64,000 nucleotides of DNA, taken from contig NZ_QGDQ01000003.1 of the NCBI RefSeq assembly GCF_003149145.1, positions 62,001 through 126,000 on the forward strand. Reading direction: 5' to 3'. A program made the position numbers and the translations under genes. The notes under the pieces are model-generated. The model was given only the letters and a program-made list of their open reading frames with translations. It was not told the origin of the DNA and searched no databases. Below, one piece after another: positions 37,290-45,277 of this stretch (the stretch's first letter is position 1; every line of letters starts with the position of its first letter). The stretch is from Quadrisphaera granulorum. GTDB taxonomy: Bacteria; Actinomycetota; Actinomycetes; Actinomycetales; Quadrisphaeraceae.

Positions 37290-38135
37290 GTGACCACTCA
37301 GTCCACTCCCGCGACCACGACGACGGCGGACCCCGCCCGCGGCGGCGCCCCCGGCAGGACGGGGCTCGACATCCGCGGCCTCACCAAGACCTTCACCTCG
37401 GGCCGGCGCACCGTGACGGCCCTCGACAACGCCAACCTGACCACCCCGCAGGGCTCGTTCCTGTCGCTGCTGGGCCCCTCCGGCTGCGGCAAGTCGACGG
37501 TGCTGCGGATCCTGGCAGGCCTGGAAGACGCGACGTCGGGCCAGGCGCTGGTCAACGGCCTCACGCCGCTGGAGGTGCGGCGCCAGCACAAGCTCGGCAT
37601 CGCCTTCCAGGACTCGGCGCTCCTGCCGTGGCGCAGCGTGGCCTCCAACATCAAGCTGCCGCTCGAGGTGGCGGGCGTGAAGCCTGACCAGGCCTACGTC
37701 GACGAGCTCATCGAGCTCGTCGGCCTCAAGGGCTTCGAGAAGGCCAAGCCGGGGCAGCTGTCCGGCGGTATGCGCCAGCGCGTCTCCATCGCCCGCGCGC
37801 TCGTGGTGAGGCCCGAGGTGCTGCTGCTCGACGAGCCGTTCGGGGCACTGGACGACATGACCCGCCAGCGACTCAACCTCGAGCTGCTGCGCATCTGGAC
37901 CGAGAAGCCCGCCACCACGCTCATGGTCACGCACGGCATCGCCGAGGCGGTGTTCCTGTCGGACATCGTCGCGGTGATGAGCCCCCGCCCGGGCCGCGTG
38001 CTCGAGGTCGTGCCGATCGACCTGCCGCGTCCGCGGACCCCCGAGATGATGCGGACCCCGGAGTTCCACGCCCTGCACGACCACCTGTCGGGCCTGCTGT
38101 TCGGCCGCGGCGGCGCTGCGATGGGCGGGCACTGA
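37290..38135 (+). CDS. ABC transporter ATP-binding protein (SsuB/TauB type)
   Basis: The ATPase powers import by the two permeases that follow. The 281-residue protein has Walker [10 protein letters not shown] near residue 65, the Q-loop [16 protein letters not shown], the signature [15 protein letters not shown], Walker [13 protein letters not shown] and the switch His in [10 protein letters not shown]. The sequence around the Q-loop (LLPWRSV..NI.LPLE) is typical of the nitrate/sulfonate/taurine group. The first 25 residues are a Thr/Pro-rich tail. AGGAG lies 4 bases before the GTG. It overlaps the next gene by one base (TGATG). Confidence 0.95.
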   Translation: MTTQSTPATTTTADPARGGAPGRTGLDIRGLTKTFTSGRRTVTALDNANLTTPQGSFLSLLGPSGCGKSTVLRILAGLEDATSGQALVNGLTPLEVRRQHKLGIAFQDSALLPWRSVASNIKLPLEVAGVKPDQAYVDELIELVGLKGFEKAKPGQLSGGMRQRVSIARALVVRPEVLLLDEPFGALDDMTRQRLNLELLRIWTEKPATTLMVTHGIAEAVFLSDIVAVMSPRPGRVLEVVPIDLPRPRTPEMMRTPEFHALHDHLSGLLFGRGGAAMGGH

Positions 38136-38962
38136 TGACCGACCAGACCTTCGCTCCGCCGACGGAGCACGAGGTCGCGGCGCGCGTCCGGATCTCCCGG
38201 GAGCGCCCGCGCTGGCTGGCCGGCGCCATCGGCATCGTCGGCATCCTGGTGCTGTGGTCGCTGCTGGCGGTCACGGTCTTCGCCGACGGCGGGGGTGTGC
38301 CGACCCCGTGGGCGGTCGTCGCCAAGATGGGCTCCGACGGGTGGTCCCTGTACGGGCCCAACGCGAGCATCACCGTCGGCAGTGCCGCGCAGGGCTTCCT
38401 GTGGGGCAACGCCTTCGCCCTGCTGCTGGCCGGCGCCGTCCTCGTCGTCCCTCAGCTCGACGGTCTGGTCACGCAGCTCGGCGTCATCAGCTACTGCATC
38501 CCGCTGACCGCCATCGGCCCGATCATCCAGATCGTCTTCGGGGGGCGCTCCACCTCGATCTTCCTCGCCGCGGTGGCCGTCTTCTTCACCACGCTCATCG
38601 GCGCCCTGCTCGGGCTGCGCGCCGCTGACCGCACGAGCATCGACATGGTGGCCGCGTACGGCGGCAGCCGGCTGCAGCAGCTGCTCAAGGTGCGCCTGAT
38701 CTCGTCGCTGCCGAGCCTGCTCGCCGCCCTCATGATCGCCGCTCCGGCCGCCATGCTCGGGGCGATCATCGGCGAGTACCTGGGCGGCGTCGACAGCGGC
38801 CTCGGGGTGGCCCTCACCAACGCCCAGCAGCAGTTCGACGTGCCCCGCACCTGGGGCCTGGCCATCGCCACCGGCGCGATCGCGGGCGCCGGCTACCTCA
38901 TCTTCAGCCTCGTCTCGCGTGCCGTCACCCCGTGGTCGGCCGGACAGGAGGGCACCTCGTGA
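38135..38962 (+). CDS. ABC transporter permease (SsuC/TauC type), first
   Basis: The 275-residue protein has six hydrophobic segments and the EAA loop that contacts the ATPase (AAYGGSRLQQLLKVRLISSLPS, shown in part as AYGGSRLQQLLKVRLI). The membrane topology fits the BPD_transp_1 fold. It is encoded between the ATPase and a second, different permease, so the channel is a heterodimer. Most sulfonate-type importers have a single homodimeric permease; two permeases are more typical of some pyrimidine and nitrate-related systems. Confidence 0.92.
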   Translation: MTDQTFAPPTEHEVAARVRISRERPRWLAGAIGIVGILVLWSLLAVTVFADGGGVPTPWAVVAKMGSDGWSLYGPNASITVGSAAQGFLWGNAFALLLAGAVLVVPQLDGLVTQLGVISYCIPLTAIGPIIQIVFGGRSTSIFLAAVAVFFTTLIGALLGLRAADRTSIDMVAAYGGSRLQQLLKVRLISSLPSLLAALMIAAPAAMLGAIIGEYLGGVDSGLGVALTNAQQQFDVPRTWGLAIATGAIAGAGYLIFSLVSRAVTPWSAGQEGTS

Positions 38963-39840
38963 GCGCACCCGCCACCACCCCGACCAGCACGGCACCGGCG
39001 AAGGCCCCCGCGCCGCCCGCGGGTGATTCCGTCAACCCGGCCGCTCACATCATCGGGACGGCGGTGTGGCGGGCCTTCCGGCCGCTCGTCGTCTCCGCCG
39101 TCGTCGCCCTCGTCGTGTGGTGGGGCTTCCTCGCGGCGTTCGAGATCAGCCCGTTCGTCGGCAAGACGCCGCAGGCCGTGTGGGCCTACCTCGTCACCGA
39201 CGCCGACGCCGCGGCCAACCGCGCCACCATCGCGGAGCCCCTCGGCGTCACGCTCCAGCACGCGCTCATCGGCTTCGTGGCCGGCATGCTGGCCGCCCTG
39301 ATCGTCGGCGGGGCGTTCGTGGCGTCGTCGGCGCTCGAGCAGTCGCTCATGCCGATCGCCATGCTCCTGCGGTCGGTGCCGCTGGTGGCCATGACCCCGA
39401 TCATCGTGCTGATCTTCGGCCGTGGCCTGGGCTCCATCGCGGTCATGGGCGGCATCGTCGTGTTCTTCCCGGCGCTGGTGAACGTCGTCCAGGGTCTGCG
39501 GTCGGTCCCGCCGACCTCCCGCGACCTCGTGCACGCCTACGGCGGCTCGGACCTGGCCGTCATGCGCCGCGTCGGCATCCCCACCGCGATGCCCGCGATC
39601 TTCGCTGCCGTCCGGATCTCCGTGCCCGGCGCGCTGACCGGCGCCCTCGTGGTGGAGTGGCTGGCCACCGGTGACGGCATCGGCTCGCAGATCCTGTCCG
39701 CCATCGGTGGCTTCCGCTACGACGAGGTGTGGGCGCTCATCGTGGCTGTCACCGCCACCTCGGTGGTCCTGTACACCCTGGTCGGCCTCCTGGAGGGGCT
39801 GGTCCTGGCGCGGTACGCCCCGCACCGCCTCACCCGCTGA
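38959..39840 (+). CDS. ABC transporter permease (SsuC/TauC type), second
   Basis: The GTG at 38959 overlaps the previous stop (GTGA), with AGGAGG 7 bases upstream. The 293-residue protein has a 35-residue Ala/Pro/Thr-rich cytoplasmic start, six hydrophobic segments, and the EAA loop HAYGGSDLAVMRRVGIPTAM. It differs clearly from the first permease. VEWLATGDGIGSQILSAIGG near the end is conserved in this transporter group. A short hairpin follows its stop, which would close the importer operon. Confidence 0.92.
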   Translation: MSAPATTPTSTAPAKAPAPPAGDSVNPAAHIIGTAVWRAFRPLVVSAVVALVVWWGFLAAFEISPFVGKTPQAVWAYLVTDADAAANRATIAEPLGVTLQHALIGFVAGMLAALIVGGAFVASSALEQSLMPIAMLLRSVPLVAMTPIIVLIFGRGLGSIAVMGGIVVFFPALVNVVQGLRSVPPTSRDLVHAYGGSDLAVMRRVGIPTAMPAIFAAVRISVPGALTGALVVEWLATGDGIGSQILSAIGGFRYDEVWALIVAVTATSVVLYTLVGLLEGLVLARYAPHRLTR

Positions 39841-39847
39841 CCCACCC

Positions 39848-39872
39848 CGCTCTCCACCTCCCGGGGAGAGCG
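39848..39872. terminator. 8-bp hairpin closing the ABC importer operon
   Basis: CGCTCTCC (39848-39855) pairs with GGAGAGCG (39865-39872) across a 9-base loop, 7 bases after the permease stop. The stem is short, so some read-through into the nucleoside hydrolase gene is possible. Confidence 0.45.
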
Positions 39873-39905
39873 ACGGCGCCGGCGGCGGCTGCCAGGCTGG
39901 ACTGC

Positions 39906-40874
39906 GTGAGCAGCACAGCCCCAGCCGCCGACCGGCGCCGCGTCGTCCTCGACACCGACCTCGGCACCGACGTCGACGACGCCCTCACCCTCGCCCTGCT
40001 GCTCGGCTCCCCCGAAGTCGAGCTGGTCGGGATCACCACCGTCTACGGCGACACCGACCTGCGCGCCCGCGCCACGTCGCGCCTGCTGGAGCTGGCCGGC
40101 GTCCCCGGTCCAGGAGTCCCGGGTGGCATCCCGGTCCGGGCAGGGGCCCCGACGCCGCTCTCGGGCGCGGAGGTCTGGTGGGCAGGCCACGAGGGCTCCC
40201 TGCTGGGAGACCTCAGGACGGCGACGACGACGCCCCCTGCGCCGGGCACTTCTGCTGCTGACGACGCCGCGGACTGGCTCGCGGCGACGGCCGCCGCTGC
40301 GCCCGGCGAGGTCGACCTGCTCGCGATCGGCCCGCTGACCGGTGTCGCGACGGCGCTGCGGCGCCACCCGGAGCTGGCCGGCCACCTGCGCTCGCTGGTG
40401 CTCATGGGCGGCCGGTGGGACGGCGCCCGCACCACGGACGGGCTGCTGGAAGACGAGCACAACCTCCGCAGTGACGCCGTCGCCGCCGCGGAGGTGCTGA
40501 CCTGCGGAGCGCCGACCGTCGTCGTCGGCCTGGAGATCACCCGGCAGGTGCGGCTGGAGGCCGCGGACGTGGAGCGGATCGCCGCGGCTGGGCCGCTCGG
40601 CGCAGTACTCGCGGCGCAGGTGCGGCAGTGGTGGGAGTTCTGGGACGAGCCCTGGGGCATCCCCCACGACCCGGTGACCGCCCTGCTGCTCGTCGAGCCC
40701 GGCGTGCTCGAGCTCGGCCCTCCGGGCCGGGTGGACGTCGACGAGCGCGGCGCCGTCGTCCACGTCCCCGACGACCGCGGCGCCGTCCGCGTGGCGGTCG
40801 GTGTGGACGCCGAGCGTGCGGCCGCGGCCGTGGTCCGGCGGGTGCTGGCGGGATGCACGGCGAGTCGCCCCTAG
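39906..40874 (+). CDS. Nucleoside hydrolase (IUNH family)
   Basis: These enzymes split ribonucleosides into base and ribose. The 322-residue protein has the calcium-binding signature VVLDTDLGTDVDDALTLALL near residue 14, ITTVYGDTDLRAR, LLAIGPLTGVATALRRHPEL, LVLMGGRW, and the C-terminal PHDPVTALLL carrying the last metal Asp. The His usual in the active site of purine-specific members cannot be assigned with confidence. The gene lies between the importer operon and an adenosine-deaminase-like gene, so purine nucleosides are likely substrates. A CAGGCT box lies 7 bases before the GTG. Confidence 0.88.
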   Translation: MSSTAPAADRRRVVLDTDLGTDVDDALTLALLLGSPEVELVGITTVYGDTDLRARATSRLLELAGVPGPGVPGGIPVRAGAPTPLSGAEVWWAGHEGSLLGDLRTATTTPPAPGTSAADDAADWLAATAAAAPGEVDLLAIGPLTGVATALRRHPELAGHLRSLVLMGGRWDGARTTDGLLEDEHNLRSDAVAAAEVLTCGAPTVVVGLEITRQVRLEAADVERIAAAGPLGAVLAAQVRQWWEFWDEPWGIPHDPVTALLLVEPGVLELGPPGRVDVDERGAVVHVPDDRGAVRVAVGVDAERAAAAVVRRVLAGCTASRP

Positions 40875-40877
40875 CCT
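40872..40877 (+). promoter_or_regulatory. Candidate -10 box (TAGCCT) before the second deaminase gene
   Basis: TAGCCT overlaps the nucleoside-hydrolase stop codon and lies 6 bases before the ATG at 40884, with only GCGCCC between. A leaderless transcript fits better than ribosome binding. Confidence 0.4.
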
Positions 40878-40883
40878 GCGCCC

Positions 40884-41870
40884 ATGACCGCGCGCGACCT
40901 CCGACTGCTCCCCAAGGCTTCCCTGCACACCCACCTCGAGGGGTGCATGCGCCCGTCCACTCTCGCCGAGCTGGCCGACGGCTACGGCATCCCGGTGCCC
41001 GAGACCCGCGGGTACGGCAACTTCGGCGCCTTCGCCGGGCTGTACGACGCCGCGGCGCAGTGCATCAAGTCCGAGGCCGACCTGCGCCGCGTGGTCCGCG
41101 AGGTGGTCGAAGACGCCGCCGCTGACGGCGCGGTCTGGGTGGAGCCCCAGCTGTGGCCCTTCTACGCCAGCCCGGCCCTGGCCGACCCGGGGCAGAACCT
41201 CGACATCGCCCTTGACGAGGGGCGGGCGACGGCGGCGCGCCTAGGGATCGGCTTCGGGCTGATGGTGACCGCCATCCGCGTGCTGCCGACGGAGGACGCC
41301 GAGGCGCTGGCGGAACTGGCGGTCACGCGGGCGGACCACGGTGTGGTCTCGTTCGGGCTCGCGCACGACGAGGTGCTCGGCCCGCCTGCGCCGTTCGCGC
41401 GCGCGTTCGCGGTGGCGCGTGCCGGTGGTCTCGTGGCCGCCCCGCACGCCGGTGAGCTGCTGGGCCCCGACAGCGTGCGGTCGGCCCTGGACGACCTCGG
41501 CGCCGGGCGCATCGCCCACGGCGTGCGCGCCATCGAAGACGCTGCCCTCGTGGAGCGGTTGGCCGCCGAGCGCATCTGCCTGGACGTGTGCCCCACCTCC
41601 AACGTGCTGCTCGGCGTGGTGCCGTCGCTGGCCGAGCACCCGCTGCCCCAGTTGCTGCAGGCGGGGGTGCCGTGCTCGATCAACACCGACGACTCCCTGC
41701 TCTTCGGACCTGGGTTGCTGGAGGAGTACGAGACCGCGCGGACGGTGCTGGGCCTCGACGACGCGCAGCTGGCCGTGGTGGCTCGCAGCGGTATCGAGGC
41801 GGCGGCGCATGCTCCGGCGGCGCTCGTGAACGCGGCGCTGGAGCGGGTGGAGGCCTGGCTGCGGGCGTGA
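40884..41870 (+). CDS. Adenosine deaminase family protein
   Basis: The 328-residue protein is a second member of the deaminase superfamily but only distantly like the one at 36236. It shows LHTHLEGCMRPSTLAELA (HxH), APHAGELLGPDSVRSAL (His and catalytic Glu), RIAHGVRAIED, CPTSNVLLGVV and INTDDSLLFG with the metal Asp. Motif spacing fits adenosine deaminase rather than adenine deaminase, but aminodeoxyfutalosine or methylthioadenosine-type substrates remain possible. It follows the nucleoside hydrolase by 9 bases. Together they would turn adenosine into base, ribose and ammonia. Confidence 0.85.
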   Translation: MTARDLRLLPKASLHTHLEGCMRPSTLAELADGYGIPVPETRGYGNFGAFAGLYDAAAQCIKSEADLRRVVREVVEDAAADGAVWVEPQLWPFYASPALADPGQNLDIALDEGRATAARLGIGFGLMVTAIRVLPTEDAEALAELAVTRADHGVVSFGLAHDEVLGPPAPFARAFAVARAGGLVAAPHAGELLGPDSVRSALDDLGAGRIAHGVRAIEDAALVERLAAERICLDVCPTSNVLLGVVPSLAEHPLPQLLQAGVPCSINTDDSLLFGPGLLEEYETARTVLGLDDAQLAVVARSGIEAAAHAPAALVNAALERVEAWLRA

Positions 41871-41942
41871 TGTCCGCCACGAAAGCGAGCGCGGGCCCCA
41901 GCAAGAGGCGCTCCGGACTGCACGAACGGCGTTCCGGGTGGT

Positions 41943-41962
41943 AGTTTCGGCCCACCGAAACT
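41943..41962. repeat. AGTTTCGG-N4-CCGAAACT palindrome (copy 1 of TTCGG-N4-CCGAA)
   Basis: The 8-bp arms are perfect. It is the longest of three related palindromes around the small gene at 42011, lying about 50 bases upstream of it. Confidence 0.6.
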
Positions 41963-42010
41963 TGGTGGCGCAGCTGCCACCCGGGACTCGGCACGGAAGG
42001 AGCGTCGGAG

Positions 42011-42223
42011 ATGTCCACTGCCGTGATCGCGCTGCTCGTGGCGCTCGCCGCCCCTGCGCTTCTGCTCGCCCTCACTCTCGCCGTGGCGGCCGCCCTTCCG
42101 GGCTTGCGCCCGCACCTGCACGTCCGCCCGCCCCGCGCTCTGCGCGAGCCGGTTGACCTCGCCGCCGCCCGTGCCACCGTGGAGCACCGGGCGCCGGAGT
42201 GGGCGCAGGCGCTGCACTCCTGA
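42011..42223 (+). CDS. Small single-pass membrane protein of unknown function
   Basis: I do not recognise this 70-residue protein. Residues 4-30 form one strong Ala/Leu-rich membrane helix, followed by a basic, Pro/Arg-rich segment (RPHLHVRPPRALREP) and a short amphipathic end. GGAG lies 8 bases before the ATG and codon use is typical of the window, so it is probably real. It stands alone between the deaminase gene and the exchanger gene and is bracketed by TTCGG-N4-CCGAA palindromes. Confidence 0.5.
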   Translation: MSTAVIALLVALAAPALLLALTLAVAAALPGLRPHLHVRPPRALREPVDLAAARATVEHRAPEWAQALHS

Positions 42224-42258
42224 GCGGCGGGCCATCGGCCGGGTTGTTCCGGCCCGGT

Positions 42259-42272
42259 TTCGGGTGACCGAA
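42259..42272. repeat. TTCGG-N4-CCGAA palindrome (copy 2)
   Basis: TTCGG GTGA CCGAA lies 36 bases after the small membrane-protein gene and about 225 bases upstream of the exchanger gene. Confidence 0.5.
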
Positions 42273-42309
42273 CTCCTCCAGAGCGTTCTCGCAGGTCAGC
42301 GCCGCGATT

Positions 42310-42323
42310 TTCGGGCGACCGAA
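42310..42323. repeat. TTCGG-N4-CCGAA palindrome (copy 3)
   Basis: TTCGG GCGA CCGAA is 51 bases from copy 2, close to five helical turns, in the leader region of the exchanger gene. The remaining 170 bases up to that gene show no further structure that I can name. Confidence 0.5.
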
Positions 42324-42495
42324 GTGCTTGGTCCTCGCCGTAGCAGCCGATAACGTCTGTGGCGGCCCGATCCACGGGTCACTCCTGACTCCATCAGACC
42401 ATCGCCGGTGAGCTGGTCGTGGGCCCACAGGCCCCCGGCTCGCCGGTGTCGCGCTGCGCCCGCTCCGGTGCGGCAGACCGCTGCAGAGGAACCTC

Positions 42496-43602
42496 GTGCT
42501 GCTCACCCTCGTCTTGCTGCTCGCCTGCGCCGTGCTCATCTACCTGGCGTGCGAATGGTTCGTCAACGCCGTCGAGTGGCTCGGCGTGCGCATGGCCGTC
42601 GGGTCGGCGGCTGTGGGCACCGTGCTGGCCGCCGCCGGCACGGCGCTGCCCGAGAGCGTGGTGACGCTGGTGGCGGTGCTGTTCGGCTCACAGGAGTCCG
42701 GTGCCGACGTGGGTGTCGGCGCGGCGCTGGGCGGCCCGCTCGTCGTGGGGAGCCTCGCGTACGCCGTCGTCGGCGTCGTCCTGCTCACCAACCGCAGGTC
42801 GGTCCGGCGTACGGCCCGGCTGAGTGCGGTCGCCCAGCCGGTGGGTGCCGCAGCGGCGGGCGGCCACGGCCAGGGCGGCCAGAGCTCTGCGGCGGCCGGT
42901 GGCCCGACCGACGCCGAGGCCGCGCAGCTGGCCGCGTTGGACACCCGCTCCCTCGCCCGCGACCAGACCTGGTTCCTGGTCTGCTTCGCCGCGGCGGCCG
43001 GTCTCGGCCTGGTGGCGTTCGCGGTCAAGCCGTGGCTGGGCTGGGTGTTCTTCGGTGCGTACGCGGTCTACTGCTGGCGCCAGGTCCGCGCCGGCGGTGA
43101 CGCCCACAGCGCCGAAGACCTCGAACCGCTCAAGGCGCAGCCGCGGCGCGAGCGGCCGAGCACCACCGCCGTCGTCGTCCAGGTGGTCGTGTCACTGGTC
43201 GTGATCTTCGGCGCGTCGCAGGTCTTCGTCGGCCAGCTCGAGTCGCTGGCCCCGCAGCTCGGGCTGCCGGCGTCCCTTGTCGCGCTGCTCCTGGCCCCTA
43301 TCGCCACCGAGCTGCCCGAGATGCTCAACGCGCTGATCTGGGTACGCAAGGGCAAGGTGTCACTCGCGCTGGGCAACCTGGCGGGCTCGATGGTCATCCA
43401 GGCGACCATCCCGACCGGCCTCGGTCTGGCCTTCACGGGCTGGCAGGTGCAGGGTCCGCTGCTCGTGGCCGCCGTCGCCACGCTGGTGTGCGTGAGCTAC
43501 CTGCTGGTGCTCTTCGCCACCCGTCGCGTCACGGCGGTGCGTCTGGCCGCGGCGGCCACCGCGTACGCCGCGTTCGCCGTCGGCCTGGCCGTCACCCTCT
43601 GA
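42496..43602 (+). CDS. Sodium/calcium exchanger family membrane protein
   Basis: The CaCA superfamily moves Ca2+ or other cations against Na+ or protons. The 368-residue protein has two inverted halves, each with an alpha repeat: GTVLAAAGTALPESVVTL in the first and APIATELPEMLNALIW in the second, both with the ion-binding Glu, plus GNLAGSMVIQATIP. About ten hydrophobic segments are visible. A Gly/Ala/Ser-rich cytoplasmic loop (residues about 115-160) joins the halves. GAGGA lies 5 bases before the GTG. The ion is not predictable from sequence. Confidence 0.88.
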   Translation: MLLTLVLLLACAVLIYLACEWFVNAVEWLGVRMAVGSAAVGTVLAAAGTALPESVVTLVAVLFGSQESGADVGVGAALGGPLVVGSLAYAVVGVVLLTNRRSVRRTARLSAVAQPVGAAAAGGHGQGGQSSAAAGGPTDAEAAQLAALDTRSLARDQTWFLVCFAAAAGLGLVAFAVKPWLGWVFFGAYAVYCWRQVRAGGDAHSAEDLEPLKAQPRRERPSTTAVVVQVVVSLVVIFGASQVFVGQLESLAPQLGLPASLVALLLAPIATELPEMLNALIWVRKGKVSLALGNLAGSMVIQATIPTGLGLAFTGWQVQGPLLVAAVATLVCVSYLLVLFATRRVTAVRLAAAATAYAAFAVGLAVTL

Positions 43603-43616
43603 CCCGTCCCTCTTCT

Positions 43617-43729
43617 CGCACTCTCCGCGGCAAGTGCGCCTCCTGCGCCTCGGGTAGCGCACTTGCCGAGGAAAGTGCGCTACCCGGGGGCGCTCTTCCC
43701 GCACTTTCCGCGGCACGTGCGGGAAGAGC
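43617..43729. terminator. Array of three related hairpins between convergent genes
   Basis: Three stems follow one another: a 6-bp stem (43617-43638), a 13-bp stem (43652-43685) and a 13-bp stem (43692-43729). All share a GCACTT/AAGTGC-like core, so they look like diverged copies. They lie between the exchanger gene and the convergent monooxygenase gene and probably end both transcripts. Confidence 0.65.
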
Positions 43730-43745
43730 AGGAGGACGACGAGGG

Positions 43746-45083
43746 TCAGCCCGCGGGCGTGGCGGCGGTGTGCGTGCCGATGGCCCACACGTAGGGCGGC
43801 GTCGTGCCGTTGACCGACCAGTCACCGACGATGCGCGCCTTGTAGATCACCGGGTTGTGCGAGGCGACCGTGCGGGCATTGCGCCAGTGCCGGTCGAGGT
43901 CCTTGGCCCGCGACGTGCCCGAGGCCCCGAGCGTGTTGAACAGCAGCGTCGCCGCGCGCGGCACGCTCTCGGAGAGCACCACCTGCGCCTGCGCAGTGGC
44001 GATCTCCGCGCGGACGTTGGCGGCGAGGTCGGCCTCGCCGTCGCGGTCGTGGGCGGTGTCGGCGGCACCCTGGACCGCGGCGGCCGCCGCCAGCGCGGTG
44101 GCCCGCGCCGCGAACGCGATCGAGGAGATCTCACCCGCGACGGCGAGGACCTGCGGGTCCTCACGCACCACGGGCGCCAGGCCGTGGCTGTAGGAGCGGG
44201 TGCGGGCACGCACCTCGTGCGCGGTGTCGCGCTCGACGGCGGCCGCGATGCCGGCATGCACCGCGAGCAGCACCAGCTGGTACAGCGCGGTCTGGTAGCG
44301 GAACCTGTCGTCGAAGGCCGCGAGATCGTCGTCCTCGACGAGGGCGTCGTCGAGGACGAGGGTTCCGGTGCCGGTGAGCTGCTGGCCGAACCCATCCCAG
44401 TCGTCGCTGACGGTGACGCCGGGCTGGTCCAGGCGCACCAGCGCGGTGACGGTGCCGGCGGCGGCGTCACCGGCCTCCTGTGCGGCGAGGGTGGCGTCGT
44501 CGGTGAGCTGGGCGACGACGTCGCTCCAGCCGGCGTAGATCGTTCCGGTCGTGTAGTACTTGCGGCCGCTGATGCGCCAGCGGCCGTCGGCGTCGCGGCG
44601 CACCTTGGTCGCCTGACCGCCGAGCGTGGTGCCGCCGGTCTCGCTCCAGGCGTTACCGGTCCACTCGCCGGCGGCGATGCGCGCGAACCACGCGTCGCGG
44701 TAGGGCCCTTCCGGCAGCGAGAGCAGGTGCTCGACCCACGCGATCTGGCCGCGGAAGATCTGCGGGAGGTTGGAGTCCGCAGCGGCCAGGTCGATGAGCA
44801 GCTCGGTGAAGGCCACGAGATCGAGCCCGTCACCGCCGTGCTCCACCGGCACGCGCAGCTGCGTGAAGCCCGCCTCGACGAGGGCCTGCACCTGCGCGCG
44901 GGGCAGTTCGTGGTCGACCTCACGCTGCACCACGCCCTGCGCCACGTCGTCGAAGACGGGCTGCAGGCGGGCGCGGGCCGCGGCAAGCCGCTCACGTTGG
45001 CTGCCGGCGGAGTGGGGCCGGCTGGTCGACGGGGCAGACGAATCGGCTGACGATGCGGCAGTCAGCTGGGTTGCGGTGCTCAT
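43746..45083 (-). CDS. DszC/SfnC-type flavin monooxygenase of the acyl-CoA dehydrogenase fold
   Basis: Members of this branch use reduced FMN to oxygenate organosulfur compounds for sulfur supply. The 445-residue protein shows the acyl-CoA dehydrogenase fold: FTQLRVPVEHGGDGLDLVAF, GQIAWVEHLLSLPEGPYRDA, GNAWSETGG, ISGRKYYTTGTIYAGWSDVV and a C-terminal helical domain ending RNARTVASHNPVIYKARIVG, a signature of the DszC group. The catalytic Glu of true acyl-CoA dehydrogenases is not evident. Regulation supports the call: a SAM-IV riboswitch lies in its leader. The ATG at 45083 has GAGGAG about 11 bases upstream. Confidence 0.85.
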   Translation of the reverse strand: MSTATQLTAASSADSSAPSTSRPHSAGSQRERLAAARARLQPVFDDVAQGVVQREVDHELPRAQVQALVEAGFTQLRVPVEHGGDGLDLVAFTELLIDLAAADSNLPQIFRGQIAWVEHLLSLPEGPYRDAWFARIAAGEWTGNAWSETGGTTLGGQATKVRRDADGRWRISGRKYYTTGTIYAGWSDVVAQLTDDATLAAQEAGDAAAGTVTALVRLDQPGVTVSDDWDGFGQQLTGTGTLVLDDALVEDDDLAAFDDRFRYQTALYQLVLLAVHAGIAAAVERDTAHEVRARTRSYSHGLAPVVREDPQVLAVAGEISSIAFAARATALAAAAAVQGAADTAHDRDGEADLAANVRAEIATAQAQVVLSESVPRAATLLFNTLGASGTSRAKDLDRHWRNARTVASHNPVIYKARIVGDWSVNGTTPPYVWAIGTHTAATPAG

Positions 45084-45139
45084 GCGACGGTGCTCTCCTC
45101 GGCGTTCGGTCATCGTTCACCAGGCGGCGATGCCCGGGC

Positions 45140-45262
45140 CCGACGAGGAGGAGCGCGTCGTTACCGGGCGCGGACGCCTGGTCCGGTCATCACCCGGAGC
45201 ACCCCACGACGCGGGGGTTGCCGGCCAGCGAGCCGGGGCTTGGCGCTGGCACTCATGACCTG
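45140..45262 (-). promoter_or_regulatory. SAM-IV riboswitch
   Basis: Read on the minus strand, the core (45260 to 45185) begins GGTCATGAGTGCCAGCG and ends GGGTGATGACC, closely matching the SAM-IV aptamer known from mycobacteria and other actinobacteria. P1 is GGTCAT with ATGACC, P2 is GCCAGCG with CGCTGGC, and P3 is CCCC with GGGG; GCCGGCAACC and GGGGTGC are conserved junction parts. A GGCG-TCCG-CGCC hairpin downstream fits the extra stem. A TACGGT box at 45274-45269 would start transcription right at the aptamer. S-adenosylmethionine binding should turn the monooxygenase gene off. Confidence 0.9.
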
Positions 45263-45277
45263 GCTCGCACCGTAGCG

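Noticed and set aside
34805-37297. An 830-codon minus-strand frame opposite the binding protein and adenine-deaminase-like genes
   Set aside because: Opposite two well-supported genes; its composition is that of complementary high-GC codons.
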